From NCBI GenBank assembly GCA_030323885.1, contig CM059196.1, forward strand, positions 44,712,293-44,776,292: a stretch of 64,000 nt of DNA, written 5' to 3'. The stretch comes from Branchipolynoe longqiensis (lineage: Eukaryota > Annelida > Polychaeta > Phyllodocida > Polynoidae). The notes under the pieces are model-generated. The model saw only the letters and a list, made by a program, of their open reading frames with translations. It made no database searches and was not told the DNA's origin. A program made the position numbers and the translations under genes. Of the stretch, positions 34,628-45,722 are shown in pieces (the first letter of the stretch is position 1; each line of letters starts with the position of its first letter).

Positions 34628-34759
34628 TGACATGCGTGCAGCTAATGCAATTGATTTTTGCGCGGTGTCAGACAATTAGTCTTTTTATGCACCTCTTTTT
34701 TTCTTTTTTTCTCTCTTCTCTTTTCTTCTTGGCTGGGTTCGGGCGTTCGCCCTTGGCAG

Positions 34760-35455
34760 TGGCCCAGCCAGATATCAGTTCTGATATTCATTAACTCATT
34801 TGATTATTTGTTACAATGATTGATTATCGACATTGGGTCGATTTATGTTATATAATTATTATGATCGATATTGATGCTTGTGCATCTCTGCTATTCATTA
34901 GCAGTGATTAAGGATGATTGGTTATCATGTCTTCATTATGCTTGTGCAAGTGGAATAAACTGATATCACCCTTACCTTTCATTACTACTGCCTTTGCTTG
35001 CTTACAACTCGTATACAAAACTGTATGCGGCTGTAAGGCAAGAAGACTCAGGCTGTACTACTTTTCCATTGTTGATACTATTGTAGTTCCCGGGTTCGAA
35101 ACCAGGGGTGCTTGTGGCGCTGCATGCACAGATTGCCTGTCGCCGACCAAGGTGCGCTCACTCGGACTCCAGACGCACCACACGCAACAACGGTTGTGTT
35201 TTTTTTACGGTAGGGCATTGGCCCAGCCAGATATCAGTTCTGATATTCATTAACTCATTTGATTATTTGTTACAATGATTGATTATAGACATTGGGTCGA
35301 TTTATGTTATATAATTATTGTGATCGATATTGATGCTTGTGCATCTCTGCTATTTATTAAGGATGATTGGTTATCATGTCTTCATTATGCTTGTGCAAGT
35401 GGAATAAACTGATATCGCCCTTACCTTTCATTACTACTGCCTTCGCTTGCTTACA
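34760..35455 (+). repeat. split direct repeats of the Ngaro element
   Basis: B1 at 34760-35006 and B2 at 35219-35455 both begin TGGCCCAGCCAGATATCAG and end GCTTGCTTACA. B2 lacks about 12 bases in the middle. The 212-base middle part (35007-35218) corresponds to A2. Confidence 0.85.
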
Positions 35456-36026
35456 TAATATAAATACACAAATATTTAAGGTAAGTTTTTCTTAAAGTTG
35501 CTGTACCAGCAGGAAAAGCCACAATTGTGGTGATTATACATCAGATGCATAATCACAGTGATTTATATATTATGCATATATATAGTGGTATATAAAAAAG
35601 ACATCTAAATGATGTACAAGTCCCCACAGGCTCCCCCAGTGAAAAGTCGACGTATGTGAGTAGGCCACAGACCAGCATTTACCCCAATGGTTGATTGTTA
35701 GGGAGTTATGGCTATACCAACACAGTACTATCATGGGCAGTTCGGGCATGTAGCCATTTGTTGTAGCTAATGAATTATTTCTTAATATTCACAGCTAATT
35801 TACTCAATCAGGTACCAACTAAATCTCCCTGGAATATTCAGGAATTTAGGTGTATTTTTTGCTTTCTAGTGATGTATTCCATCCAATATGGAAACATCCC
35901 AAAACTCAGTGTGCTACAGGCATATATGTCATTTCACTACATAATCTTATATAAAATTCGACCTTGGTAATTAGGTTGGTGGTCAAATGACCACCATAGC
36001 TAAAACGAGGTAAGCTCTCCAACCTG
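35456..36026 (-). repeat. right foldback arm
   Basis: Inverse of the 17601 arm, ending CTCTCCAACCTG and followed by ATTAA. Its innermost part is missing, cut where the Ngaro-like element ends. Confidence 0.85.
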
Positions 36027-36185
36027 ATTAATGCCGAGTGCCTGGTGAGGAAGCGGAAAGTATACATTTTAAAGTCATTGGTTTGTCTTGACGAGGGTTT
36101 GAATACATGAACCCATGGGTTCGGATCCCCCGATCTCATAAAACAGGAGACGGATGCTCAACTCGTTCAGCCATCCTACCTGGTC
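36027..36185 (-). mobile_element. SINE, head half, split by foldback element
   Basis: Carries on the SINE interrupted at 17600, from ATTAATGCCGAG to the head near CATCCTACCTGGTC. Confidence 0.85.
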
Positions 36186-36283
36186 AATGATTCTATATGA
36201 AAACAGTCCAGGCGACAGTCACATGTTAATGTACATCTACTGGTGCTATGTTCTCGGAAGTTGTATTGCACAGGAGCTTTCTG

Positions 36284-36287
36284 GAAG

Positions 36288-36325
<38 letters not shown>

Positions 36326-36360
36326 TAACTACATGTAATCAATAGAGTAAATCTCAATCT

Positions 36361-36400
<40 letters not shown>
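36284..36400. repeat. (TA)n microsatellites
   Basis: Two (TA)n runs, about 36288-36320 and 36362-36400, precede the G-rich minisatellite. Confidence 0.8.
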
Positions 36401-36404
<4 letters not shown>

Positions 36405-36439
36405 CGTATATGTCCCAATAGAAGCACGCTACCCAATAG

Positions 36440-37466
36440 GGGATGTGTGTGGGGGGGGGGGGGGGGGGAGACAGGTCCTAGGAAATGGGAGAAATGGACA
36501 TGGGAAGGCAGATATGGACGGGGAGTGTGTGTGTGGGTGGGGGGGGGGGGGGGGGGGGGGGGAAGACAGGTCCTAGGAAATGGGAGAATGGACATGGGAA
36601 GGCGGATTTGGATGGGGAGTGTGTGTGTGGGTGGGGGAGGGGGGACACAGGTCCTAGGAAATGGAAGAATGGACATGGGAAGGCGGATCTGGACGGGGAG
36701 TGTGTGTGTGTGGGTGGGGGGGGGGGAGGACAGGTCCTAAGGAAATGGAAGAATGGACATGGGAAGGCAGATATGGACGGGGAGTGTGTGTGTGGGGGGT
36801 GGGGGGGGGGGGGGGTGAAGACAGGTCCTAGGAAATGGGGAGAATGGACATGGGAAGGCGGATTTGGACGGGGAGTGTGTGTGTTTGGGGGGGTGGGGGG
36901 GGGGGGGAGACAGGTCCTAGGGAAATGGGAGAATGGACATATGAAGGCGGATTTGGACAGGGAGTGGATGGGGGGGGGTGGGGGGGGGGGGAGACAGGTC
37001 CTAGGAAATGGAAGAAAGGGACATGGGAAGGCAGATATGGACGGGGAGTGTGTGTGTGGGGGGTGGGGGGGGGGGGGGGGAGACAGGGCCTAGGAAATGG
37101 GAGAAGGACATGGGAAGGGGCGGATTTGGACGGGGAGGTGTGTGTGTGTGGGGGGGGGGGGGGGGGAGACAGGTCCTAGGAAATGGGAGAATGGACATAT
37201 GAAGGCGGATTTGGACAGGGAGTGTGTGTGTGGGGGGGGTGGGGGGACAGGTCCTAGGAAATGGGAGAATGGACATGGGAAGGAGGATTTGGACGGGGAG
37301 TGTGTGTGGGGGGGGGGGGAGGGAAGACAGGTCCTAGGAAATGGGAGAATGGACATGGGAAGGCAGATCTGGATGGGGAGTGTGTGTCTGTGGGGGGTGG
37401 GGTGGAGAGAGACAGGTCCTAGGAAATGGGAGAGGAGATGGACATGGAAAGGCAGATCTGGACGGG

Positions 37467-37503
<37 letters not shown>

Positions 37504-37975
37504 CAGCTCCTAGGAAATGGGAGAATGGACATGGAAAGGCAGATCTGGACGGGGTGAGTCTGTGTGTGGGGGGGGGGGAGACAAGTCCTAGGAAATGGGA
37601 GAGAATGGACATGGGAAGGCGGATCTGGATGGGGAGTGTGTGTGTGGGTGGGGGGGGGGGGACAGGTCCTAGGAAATGGAAAGAATGGACATGTGAAGGC
37701 GGATTTCGACAGGGAGTGTGTGTGTGGGGGGGAGACAGGTCCTAGGAAATGGAAGAATGGACATAGGAAGGCAGATCTGGTTGGGGAGTATGTGTGTGTG
37801 TGGGGGGGGAGACAGGTCCTAGGAAATCCGAGAATGGACATGGGAAGGCAGATCTTTAGGGGAGTGTGTGTGTGGGGGCGGGTGGGAGACAGGTCCTAGG
37901 AAATGGGATAATGGACATGGGAAGGCAGATCTGGACGGGGAGTGGGGAGTGGAGTGGGGGGGGGGTGGCATGCGA
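36440..37975 (+). repeat. G-rich minisatellite, ~85-100-bp unit
   Basis: About 17 units, each with GACAGGTCCTAGGAAATGGG, then GAATGGACATGGGAAGGC, a GGATCTGGACGGGGAG-type block, (GT)n and a run of 8-20 G. Unit length varies mostly through the G-run. Every open frame here, on either strand, is a repeat artefact. The G-runs could form G-quadruplexes. Confidence 0.92.
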
Positions 37976-38007
37976 GAGGGCAGTCACGCATTAGAGACAA
38001 CTGGGTA

Positions 38008-38322
38008 AGATGGGATTGCCGTATTAGTTGAGCGTCCGTCTCCTGTTTTGGGAGATCGGCGGATCCAAACACATGGGATCTAGGGTTCGAAACCTAGTCG
38101 AGTCAAACTTCCTAGCCAGGTGCTTGGCATTATTAGGACTGGTTGGCTCAGTGTCAGGATAATGTGACTGAGTGGGATATCAGGTCATAGTGCTGGCGGC
38201 CTGATCTCCCAGTGGGGCAGCACTAGAAAATCGCCATTAGTGTGCACTGCCACAAGTCGGTACCCATCCTGATACAACCTTAGATGTTGCTAGGACGTAA
38301 AACAACAACAAACAAACAAATC
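38008..38322 (+). mobile_element. tRNA-derived SINE
   Basis: Plus-strand copy with head GATGGGATTGCCGTATTAGT, box B-like GGTTCGAAACC and tail TAAAACAACAACAAACAAAC. Confidence 0.8.
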
Positions 38323-38998
38323 TAAGCTCACATCAGGACGAGTACCAACTTGTGAGATTGTTTGTTTAACGACCCCCAGCACAAAAAGTAGACATCGGCT
38401 ATTGGGGGCTCCAACTTGTGAGAGTGCTCACTCATGGTGACTTTGCAGCTGTTGGTTGGTTGTTGGAGTTTACATCCTGGCAACATCTAAGCTCATATCA
38501 GGATGACTACCGACTTCTGACAGTTCACACTCTCGGTGACTTCATGGTGCTGCCCACTTGCTCGACCAGCATTCAAACTACCAACCTTTCGCAAGTGAGG
38601 CCCGCGCTCAACCAATTAGACCACTGCGCCCGGTTGGGGACTTTATGGTTTTGCCCCATTCGGAACTAGGCTGCTAGCACCATGACCTGATTGGTTGGTT
38701 GTTTGTTGGAGTTTTACATCCTGGCAACATCTAAGGTCATATTAGGACGGGTACCGACTTGTGACAGTGCACACGCATGGTGACTATATAGTGCTGCCCC
38801 ACTGGGAAACCAGGCCACCAGCACAATGACCTGATATCCCACTCAGTCACATTATCCTGACAACCAATGGTTTCATGAAACTGTCTGGCATTCTGAAGAA
38901 GTATCGATAAACCAATACAGTATAAGTGTGCACAAGTAGGTACCTGCCTTGATATGACCTTAAATGTTCCAGGACATACAACTCCAACAACCAACCAA
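38323..38998 (-). mobile_element. cluster of broken SINEs, two head types
   Basis: At least three minus-strand tail/body pieces (about 38323-38440, 38450-38690 and 38693-38862). One carries a different tRNA-like head at about 38549-38636; its minus-strand reading contains GGGCGCAGTGGTCTAATTGG and TTTGAATGCTGG. A plus-strand tail at 38935-38998 forms an inverted repeat with 38693-38760. Confidence 0.65.
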
Positions 38999-39189
38999 CA
39001 CCCTACATGACATATTTGGGTAGTGTTGGGGATGAATCTGGAAATGATGTAGACAGAGCCCCCACATGACCTGCTTGCGCAGTGTGGAGAGGAATCCGGA
39101 AGTTATACAGAGAGCCCCCACGTGATATATATGGCTAACCCGGAAATGATGTATTAAACATTAAACACATCGATTTCCTCTCTTTTCAG

Positions 39190-40563
39190 AAACTGACTGC
39201 AATAATCATCGGCATCTTGGTGATGCTGGCTGTAGCCTACCACCCACTCTTCGGGAAGTATGTGGTGATATGTCCGCCAGCCAGCAAAACCTGCACATCG
39301 ACAGCTGCTCCCACCACCATGGCCAGCTACAAGGACTTCCCGAACATCACCATCATCATTCGCACGTCATTCAGCAACCCAAAGCTGGCTACCCTCTTCT
39401 ACTGCTCCTTCCTGCGCACCACTCGGCTCTTCTGGCCTGACTCCTATGGCAGTCTAGTGGTAGTCTTGGACGATGAGTCCAAGGAGGACCACGTGTTCGG
39501 GAAACGCCTCAGCAAACAGATGGGCCAACATTTCCCAGCGTTACCAATGAAGGTTCTCTATGAGAAACCGCCAAATGACACAAAGCTTCTCTCGGGGAAG
39601 CTCAGGAGCGCTACATATAGCCGTCAGTTGTGGAGTAAATTCCAATCAGATCGCTACAGCTCCAGCGACATCATAGCCTTCATGGACACGGATATCCAGA
39701 TTGTCGCCCCGCTCACCAAGCAGTACTTGATGGTGAATGGTACCAAGCTGAAGGTGTTTGGGGAGGGAGGCAAATCTACCAGCTGGTTTTTCTCCTGGGC
39801 AGCGAGCACCGAGATTGCGCTGGGTCTTCCGCTGGTGGCAAACTTCATGGTCACCTTCCCGCAGCTGGTGTATAGGTCGACGTTGGTCAACTGCAAATCG
39901 TTCATCTTTAAGCGTTTCAAGACGGATGACTTTGACGTGGTCTTCTCCAAGATCTATCCGCGCAAACACTACCTGAGCCCAATCTGCATCCTCATGACGT
40001 ACGCCTGGTTCTTCGAGCATGACCGCTACGACTGGCACATCAAGACCAGGTATCTCGACTTCAATAACGGCCGGTTGCCGCTCGGCCACAAGATCGGGCC
40101 GCGGGAGACGGAGCCATCTATTGTGCCTGTGCGACACATCAAGGGTCACAACACGGCGATGGTGATTCCAGGATACTGTCGGGCGCGCCACGCCGAGGCC
40201 GAGGCCGCCACCGCGGCCGGAGCCATGGGGTACGGAGCCACCGCGTCCGGCGCCGGGACCGCCGCCGCCGCCGCCACCGACGTCGCCGCGTCCATTCCCG
40301 GGTGCGCCAAATTCACCTACAATCTCACCAGGCTGTGCGACTATCAGGAGGACGTGTTCCGCTACCCATGGCCCAAGGCGCATGCGTGGTGCGGCGCCGG
40401 CACCCTGGAGGCCTGCTGCCGGGAGGCCGTGGACCGGCACTACGAGGACGTCAAACAGATGCTTGCCAGCAGGGTGCTGAAACTGAACAGGTTCGTCCTG
40501 GACAAGGTCGACTCCTTGGCGAAGGAGGCCGGCATCACGTGTCCGCGCGTCATGTTGCCATAG
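39190..40563 (+). CDS. putative type II membrane glycosyltransferase-like protein, last exon
   Basis: A polypyrimidine tract and CAG end at 39189, and the frame is open from 39190 (phase 0) to TAG, 457 residues. Residues 2-21 form a hydrophobic helix (TAIIIGILVMLAVA) that would anchor the protein in the Golgi or plasma membrane; the upstream exon would encode a short cytosolic tail. A DTD motif at residues 166-168, preceded by hydrophobic residues (IIAFMDTD), resembles the metal- and sugar-nucleotide-binding DxD of GT-A glycosyltransferases. NGT, NDT, NIT and NLT sequons and a Cys-rich C-terminus (LEACCREA) fit a secretory-pathway lumenal domain. Residues about 333-371 are an Ala/Gly-rich insert of high GC. 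The substrate cannot be told. The long antisense frame is a shadow of the GC-rich codons. Confidence 0.65.
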   Translation, partial: KLTAIIIGILVMLAVAYHPLFGKYVVICPPASKTCTSTAAPTTMASYKDFPNITIIIRTSFSNPKLATLFYCSFLRTTRLFWPDSYGSLVVVLDDESKEDHVFGKRLSKQMGQHFPALPMKVLYEKPPNDTKLLSGKLRSATYSRQLWSKFQSDRYSSSDIIAFMDTDIQIVAPLTKQYLMVNGTKLKVFGEGGKSTSWFFSWAASTEIALGLPLVANFMVTFPQLVYRSTLVNCKSFIFKRFKTDDFDVVFSKIYPRKHYLSPICILMTYAWFFEHDRYDWHIKTRYLDFNNGRLPLGHKIGPRETEPSIVPVRHIKGHNTAMVIPGYCRARHAEAEAATAAGAMGYGATASGAGTAAAAATDVAASIPGCAKFTYNLTRLCDYQEDVFRYPWPKAHAWCGAGTLEACCREAVDRHYEDVKQMLASRVLKLNRFVLDKVDSLAKEAGITCPRVMLP

Positions 40564-41233
40564 CGACTGGCGACGATGGTGTATGTGTGTGTGTGTGTGT
40601 ATGTCGGAGGGTGAGGGGGGGAAAACAAGAATTGTTTAAACAATTTTTTTATTTGTATTGAGGCTGTATTTAGACTGTCCATAGCATGTAAGCCCAGGTA
40701 TCCAGGCTTGTTTTCAATGCTGGCCAGCTGTAGTGTTGGTGTTGTCTTACCAAACATCAACAGTAAAGCAAAGTATATGGGTGATAATATGCTATGGTAC
40801 TATTTTTTGGATGCACTCTGGCAGTTTAGGTGGGCAAAGTCCGTGCCCCTTCCCAGCCTGCATTCAATTCCATCTACCATCTTTCTTTACCTTTAGGTTT
40901 GGCATTTGCTAGATTTCGCGAGTTTTTAACTTTGTTTAGATTGTTTTATGGGCGTATGGGCTGGTGCATACAGTACATATGCCCTGTTTTGTTATATAAT
41001 TTCATACATTACCGTAGCCTGCACCTGTGCGAGTGGAGGGGAGGTACATGCTTTGGAATGGGTTTTTAGTTATATACAGTATTTCTAGTGCTTTAAATTA
41101 TGTTTTGCTGTTTGTTTATTTATTTTGATTATTATATTTAATTTATTTATATATTTATTTATTCGTTGGTATTCGACAGACCTTTCTTTACTTTTTGGAG
41201 GATGTCTCCCATCTTAATTTTTTGCTTCATTTA
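40564..41233 (+). other. 3' UTR and downstream DNA of the preceding gene
   Basis: (GT)n and G-rich tract, then AT-rich DNA. The string AGCAAAGTATATGGGTGATA at about 40770 recurs at about 42873. The block from 40830 to 41000 is similar to 25880-26050 and its duplicate, so the same source fed several copies. AATAAA was not clearly placed. Confidence 0.45.
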
Positions 41234-42220
41234 TTAGGCTTTCCTTGATTTTTTGAGGATTTCTCCCATTTTATTTGTGTATCCTTGTTTGACAATTTCC
41301 CCTTCATTTGCATTGTTTAAGAAAATGCCTGTTACCCAATATGGGCATCTGGTGCATTCTCTGAATGCTTTGCCTGGAGCATTCATCAATTTTTGCTTTA
41401 ATTCTTCGCTTTGCGTGAACTTGGCCCTGACAATTTCCTCTAGGACTTTCTCATTTGTTTTACACCATTCTGGGGTCCTCCACACTTTCTTTGCAATCGC
41501 CTTCACTGTGTAGGGGTTTTCCGTGTTGTCAATGAGTCACATTAGGTCGTACTTGTCATGGTACTTGGCCATGATCGAACAGTAGTACTGTTCAGCAGAT
41601 GAGTATATTTTCCCATCTTTTCCTGTTATTTTACACTTGTAGAGGTTGCTGAAAGGAGAGTTGTGTCCCTGGAAGGACACTCCCCATTCATGCTCTCTGG
41701 TAGCTGCTTTTTCAGGGCTTATTTCTTTGAATTCTATGTTATTGAATTCTTGGGGTTTGTAGGTTTTCCCATTTATCTCTATGTTGCAGCCCTTCATTTT
41801 GATCGATTGGATTTTTTCGTTTTTTGTTTCCTGCGCGAGTGTGTACATTTGCTGCACCGTTTTTTCACTCAGCATTTCATTTTCTGTCCTGACAGGCCTG
41901 ATCGTTACCTTTTCATAATTTTTTTTCGTCTGTAGTGCTTTCTTTTTTTGGAAGAGCTCCTTTTTGTGTGCTTCCTTTACTAGTTGTATTCTTATGTTTC
42001 TGGGTCTGTCAGTGGATTTTTTGCTGTCTGATTTGACTGGATCTGCAGTCTCCTGCTTTTTGTTGCCATCTATTTCCTGTTTATTTTCCGGTTCGTCTGT
42101 TCCTTGTGTTTTTTCTTTTTTGTATCTTGTTTTTTTTCCTAGAGGGTAGGCTTTTGTTACTACCGTCCAACCAAAATTACAGTCAGCTTCGCTTAGTATG
42201 ACACGAATTGGTGTATAGCA
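41234..42220 (-). pseudogene. NADAR-domain protein frame with one stop
   Basis: The minus strand is open from the codon after TAG (42221-42223) to TAA near 41234, about 328 codons, with a single TGA at 41537-41539. The first half is charged, with runs of Lys and Gln (GKKTRYKKEK). The second half matches the NADAR/YbiA fold: WGVSFQGHNSPFSNLYKC, SSAEQYYCSIMAKYHD, then VWRTPEWCKTNEKVLEEIV, RAKFTQSEELKQKLM and FRECTRCPYWVTGIF. NADAR proteins act on ADP-ribose conjugates; the bacterial ones remove ADP-ribose from guanine or nucleotides. No start codon or promoter is evident, and it may be a truncated retroelement or gene copy. Confidence 0.72.
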
Positions 42221-43231
42221 CTAGTTTATTTAGATTTTTTCTTTTGTTTGATGTTATTCTTGGTTATAGTCTTCAGATGTCATTCTGGTTAAGTGTCTGT
42301 TGTTTATTTTTGTACCATGCGCACAGCCTCGTCTGATATTAGATGGGTGGGTGGGATGGCTGAGAAAAGGGGAAAAGCTTCAGTGGCCATGTGGCAGGTT
42401 CGCGCGCACTGGGTGGTGTGACCTACTCGGGGTTCCGCCGTTGGCCAGTACTCTCCCGATCCGCCAGGTGGCAGCATATTGGGAAGGTGGTGGTGTCGGT
42501 CGTAGTGTGTAGTTGGCGTGAGTGTCGGGCCATAGAGACAAGAGTGAGGCGATTCTGTCCAGTGTCCCGAATTACCCATGTTGCCACCGCAACATGTATA
42601 ATTCAGCCCTAATTACTGTTCACATTGAGGTAGGCTATGGAATACTTACATACTTGGAAATAAGTGCAACACTTAGTATCATATGGCATACCTGTCAAGT
42701 ACTACGTTTTAGCCATAAAGACTACGGTTTTACACATAAAATTACAACTACGGCAGTAGGTGAGCAAACCATACAGTTTTCAGCGTATTTGAACTCTCAA
42801 TTTTTATAATAAGAAGCCAGTGGACCCCCGTCTAATTAGACATTATAAATCACACACACACACATCAACAGTAAAGCAAAGTATATGGGTGATAATATGC
42901 TATGGTACTTAGCTGTGGATGCTGGAATGTTCGTTGTTTTATATCAGAGGATACAAATCCTGGCAATCCGTATCCTTGTTTTCGGCGTTTTCGGCATTTC
43001 CTGCTGTTTCTAATGGTCGACACGTTCCTGTAAGGTTGTTTTGCTTGATGTTCTCCTTTTTTGTGGTGTTACCCCATCTGATATGTATCCTAAGGTATCC
43101 TGGTATGTTTATGAGTATCCTGGTATGTTTGTGGGTTTTTTATGCACGTTTTAGTATATTGAACTCGCGATTTCAGCGTACTCGTAAGTTTAGCGCTCAC
43201 TCACGGTCGCCATATTCATGAGTAGCCATAT
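42221..43231. other. no recognised gene
   Basis: Contains a hairpin CATGTTGCCACCGCAACATG at about 42577-42596, a duplicate of downstream gene DNA at about 42864-42908, and a (CA)n tract near 42852. Short open frames are unsupported. Confidence 0.45.
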
Positions 43232-45421
43232 TCTAAATTAGATATACATAATCAAATCTAGATAATAGTTGTTGTGGTTTTGAAAATTTGATACATCATC
43301 GGACTATGCAGCTTTAAAGTACATTTGAAGATGTTTGGATATGCTTGATAACCTATGTTTGTCTAACTGCCCCTGCCCTGTGTGACGTCAGAGAACTACT
43401 AACAGTAGTCATGGGACATTCACAGTCTAATGGTTCTGGGCAGAGCAATCTTGACTGAGTTCCAAGAGCCAATCCTAAGTGTGATCTCTCAGTGAAATAC
43501 ATAGAATATTCAGGTAAGGAATACAGGATAAAATCATGCGACCAAATCTTTAAATGAGATTCCACTTTCTAGCTATTCGCTATGCAGAGGACCATGCTCA
43601 TTCCTTTTCATGTAAGCAGGGCCGACTGAAGGTCCAGGCAACTTGGGAAGTCGCCCAGGGAGCCGCATAACTAGGGAGTGCCACGTCAGTGTTAAATTTA
43701 AAAAAATAAAAATTGTAAGGTCACGAAAGTTTCCCCGGGCGCCAATAATCCTGGTGGCAGTTATGGATACAAGGTGAAACAATGGAGGACATTCTTTTTT
43801 AAAGAGCTCTTTCCAAAATATGATAAGCGTGCCCCTTCCCAGTTTGCATTCAATTTCTTCTACCATACTTATTTTCTTTAGGATAGTGGTTGCTTCATTA
43901 ACGCGAGTTTTGATTTGAATTTGAGTTTAGTGATTCGTGGGTTCAGGGCATATATGTGCTGGTGCATACAGAACATGTGGTACCTAAGGGTAGATGATAA
44001 AAATATAAAGATGTTCATGTCCGCCTCCATAGTTCTTACCTGTGTGCATGGGGGAAGGCATGGGCACTATATCATGTACTATTTGTTTATGTTATTAAGT
44101 ATGTTTTAGGATTCAGTTAGTGAAATTTGTAAAAGCTTTGTGATACTTATGGTTTGGAGCCCTAGCTGGTGTTTTTCCCAGTTTGCTGTGATGATTTTTA
44201 ACAGCCTGGCAGTGACATATCTGGCATACTCCTCATTGTAGTGTATACCATCCGTCATGCCAAGGCCATACCGAGCCGATCTCTTTCCATGCCTTGATTT
44301 GTGCATGTAATTCGCATACCTTGGTATGGCTACCCCACTTATTTGGTTGTTGGGGTTGCTGTTTGTTTGTTGGGATATTATGTGGGGTGTATTCGATTAT
44401 GACGGTCTGGACCATTTGGATCATCTGAGTCGTCAGAATTTCAAATAGAACACCCTGAGGTGAACCTAAAAATGCATGATCCGTGTGCAAAATGATCTGC
44501 CTCCAAGGACCCAGGTCTTTGCTTTCGCCATCAAGAGCATTTTTTGCTGATACCTGTAGTGAGAGCCTGTTCTTCAAAGCTACATCTTTTTTTTAAATGT
44601 AAAAGTATGACCATCCACATCAAAATGGACATATAACTAAACTATGCAATCATAGAATGTCATATCTTGCTGTTGTAGTTATATTGGTTTGTAGGGTCTG
44701 TACATGAGCAAGAAAATGGTTCGGATGATCCGAAGTGTTTAATCAAATAAGGCCATGGTGACTTTCCACTGGGAGACCAAAGCCATGACCCAATTTCCTG
44801 CTCAGTCCTGACACCTAGGCCAAAATCGATTAACACGACTCAGGCGACTTGGGTCACCCGAGTCACCCGAATTTCAACTAGAACACCGCAAGTCGACAAA
44901 TACACGTGCCATGTGCAAAATGACCCGACCCCAGTAACCCACCTCTTGGCTGGGGGTGGCTAGGAACGATGACGTCACATTTGCGCTGGCACCGTCCTGC
45001 GGATAACAGCTACCAGTACTAGTCATACATGTTTCTTTTGGTAATAACCTAGATTAATGAAATGAAAATATAACTAAACTATGCCATCATAAAATACTTT
45101 AAATCCTATTTTGCTGTAGTTATATATATATATATATATTGGTTATTACAAAAGAAAAAAAGGTTTTGGATTAAGCCACCATTTTGTCCACCCCAAGCGT
45201 GGAGAAGCGTATTTGATTATTTGATCCGAGTCTGTAGGATGTGCATATGCGCCACCAAACACTAACAGTGGCTCGGGTGACCCGAGTTGATTAATCGATT
45301 ACGCCCTGAGCTAACTGGTCATCGCCCCATCTAAGTAATGCCGAGTGCCAGGCTAGGTAGCAACAAGTATCAACTTAGTAAGTCATTGGTTTGACTCGGC
45401 TGGATTCAAACTCCTGACATT

Positions 45422-45457
<36 letters not shown>

Positions 45458-45494
45458 TTGACTGTGATTACACCGGTTATCTCGATACCTTTGC

Positions 45495-45722
45495 TGACCA
45501 GATGGGATAGCCGAATGAGTTGAGCATCCATCTCCTGTTTTGGGAGATTGGGGGATCCGAACCCATGGGTTTGTGGGTTTGAACCCTGGTCGAGTCAAAC
45601 CAATAACTCAAAAATGTATACTTGTTAATTCCTAGCCAGGCACTCTGCATTATTAGGTACAAGTCGGTACCCATGCTGATATGACCTTAGATATTGCTAG
45701 GACATAAAACAACAAACAAACG
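45495..45722 (+). mobile_element. SINE with internal deletion
   Basis: Duplicate of 28195-28548, with the body deleted between TGCATTATTAGG and ACAAGTCGGTACCC. Confidence 0.8.

Larger units (their letters stand above)
30543..35455 (+). mobile_element. DIRS/Ngaro-type tyrosine-recombinase retrotransposon
   Basis: Order is gag-like frame, reverse transcriptase with RNase H, then tyrosine recombinase. Two direct repeats at the right end (34760-35006 and 35219-35455) are separated by 212 bases, the B1-A2-B2 part of Ngaro split repeats. The matching A1 repeat was not found at the left end, so the left terminus is probably lost. All frames carry stops, and the recombinase is split by a MITE. Dead copy. 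Confidence 0.85.
17601..36026. mobile_element. outer arms of an inflated foldback element, 18.4 kb
   Basis: A left foldback arm starts at 17601 (CAGGTTGGAGAGCTTACCTC) and a right arm ends at 36026 (CTCTCCAACCTG). ATTAA stands on both sides (17596-17600 and 36027-36031), and the two halves of one SINE abut these ends. This is the same 5-bp duplication geometry as the copy at 2610-6462, so one insertion event is the simplest reading. The interval now contains a SINE, LINE and gypsy pieces, an RTE-like LINE, a segmental duplication copy and a Ngaro-like element. Later insertion between the arms is more likely than transport as cargo, but the sequence does not exclude transport. Confidence 0.75.

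Noticed and set aside
36447..37899. Gly- or Pro-rich frames of up to 200 codons
   Set aside because: Minisatellite translation; unit changes do not respect codons.
39646..40440. 264-codon antisense frame
   Set aside because: Shadow of the GC-rich sense exon, which has an acceptor, a membrane helix and motifs.
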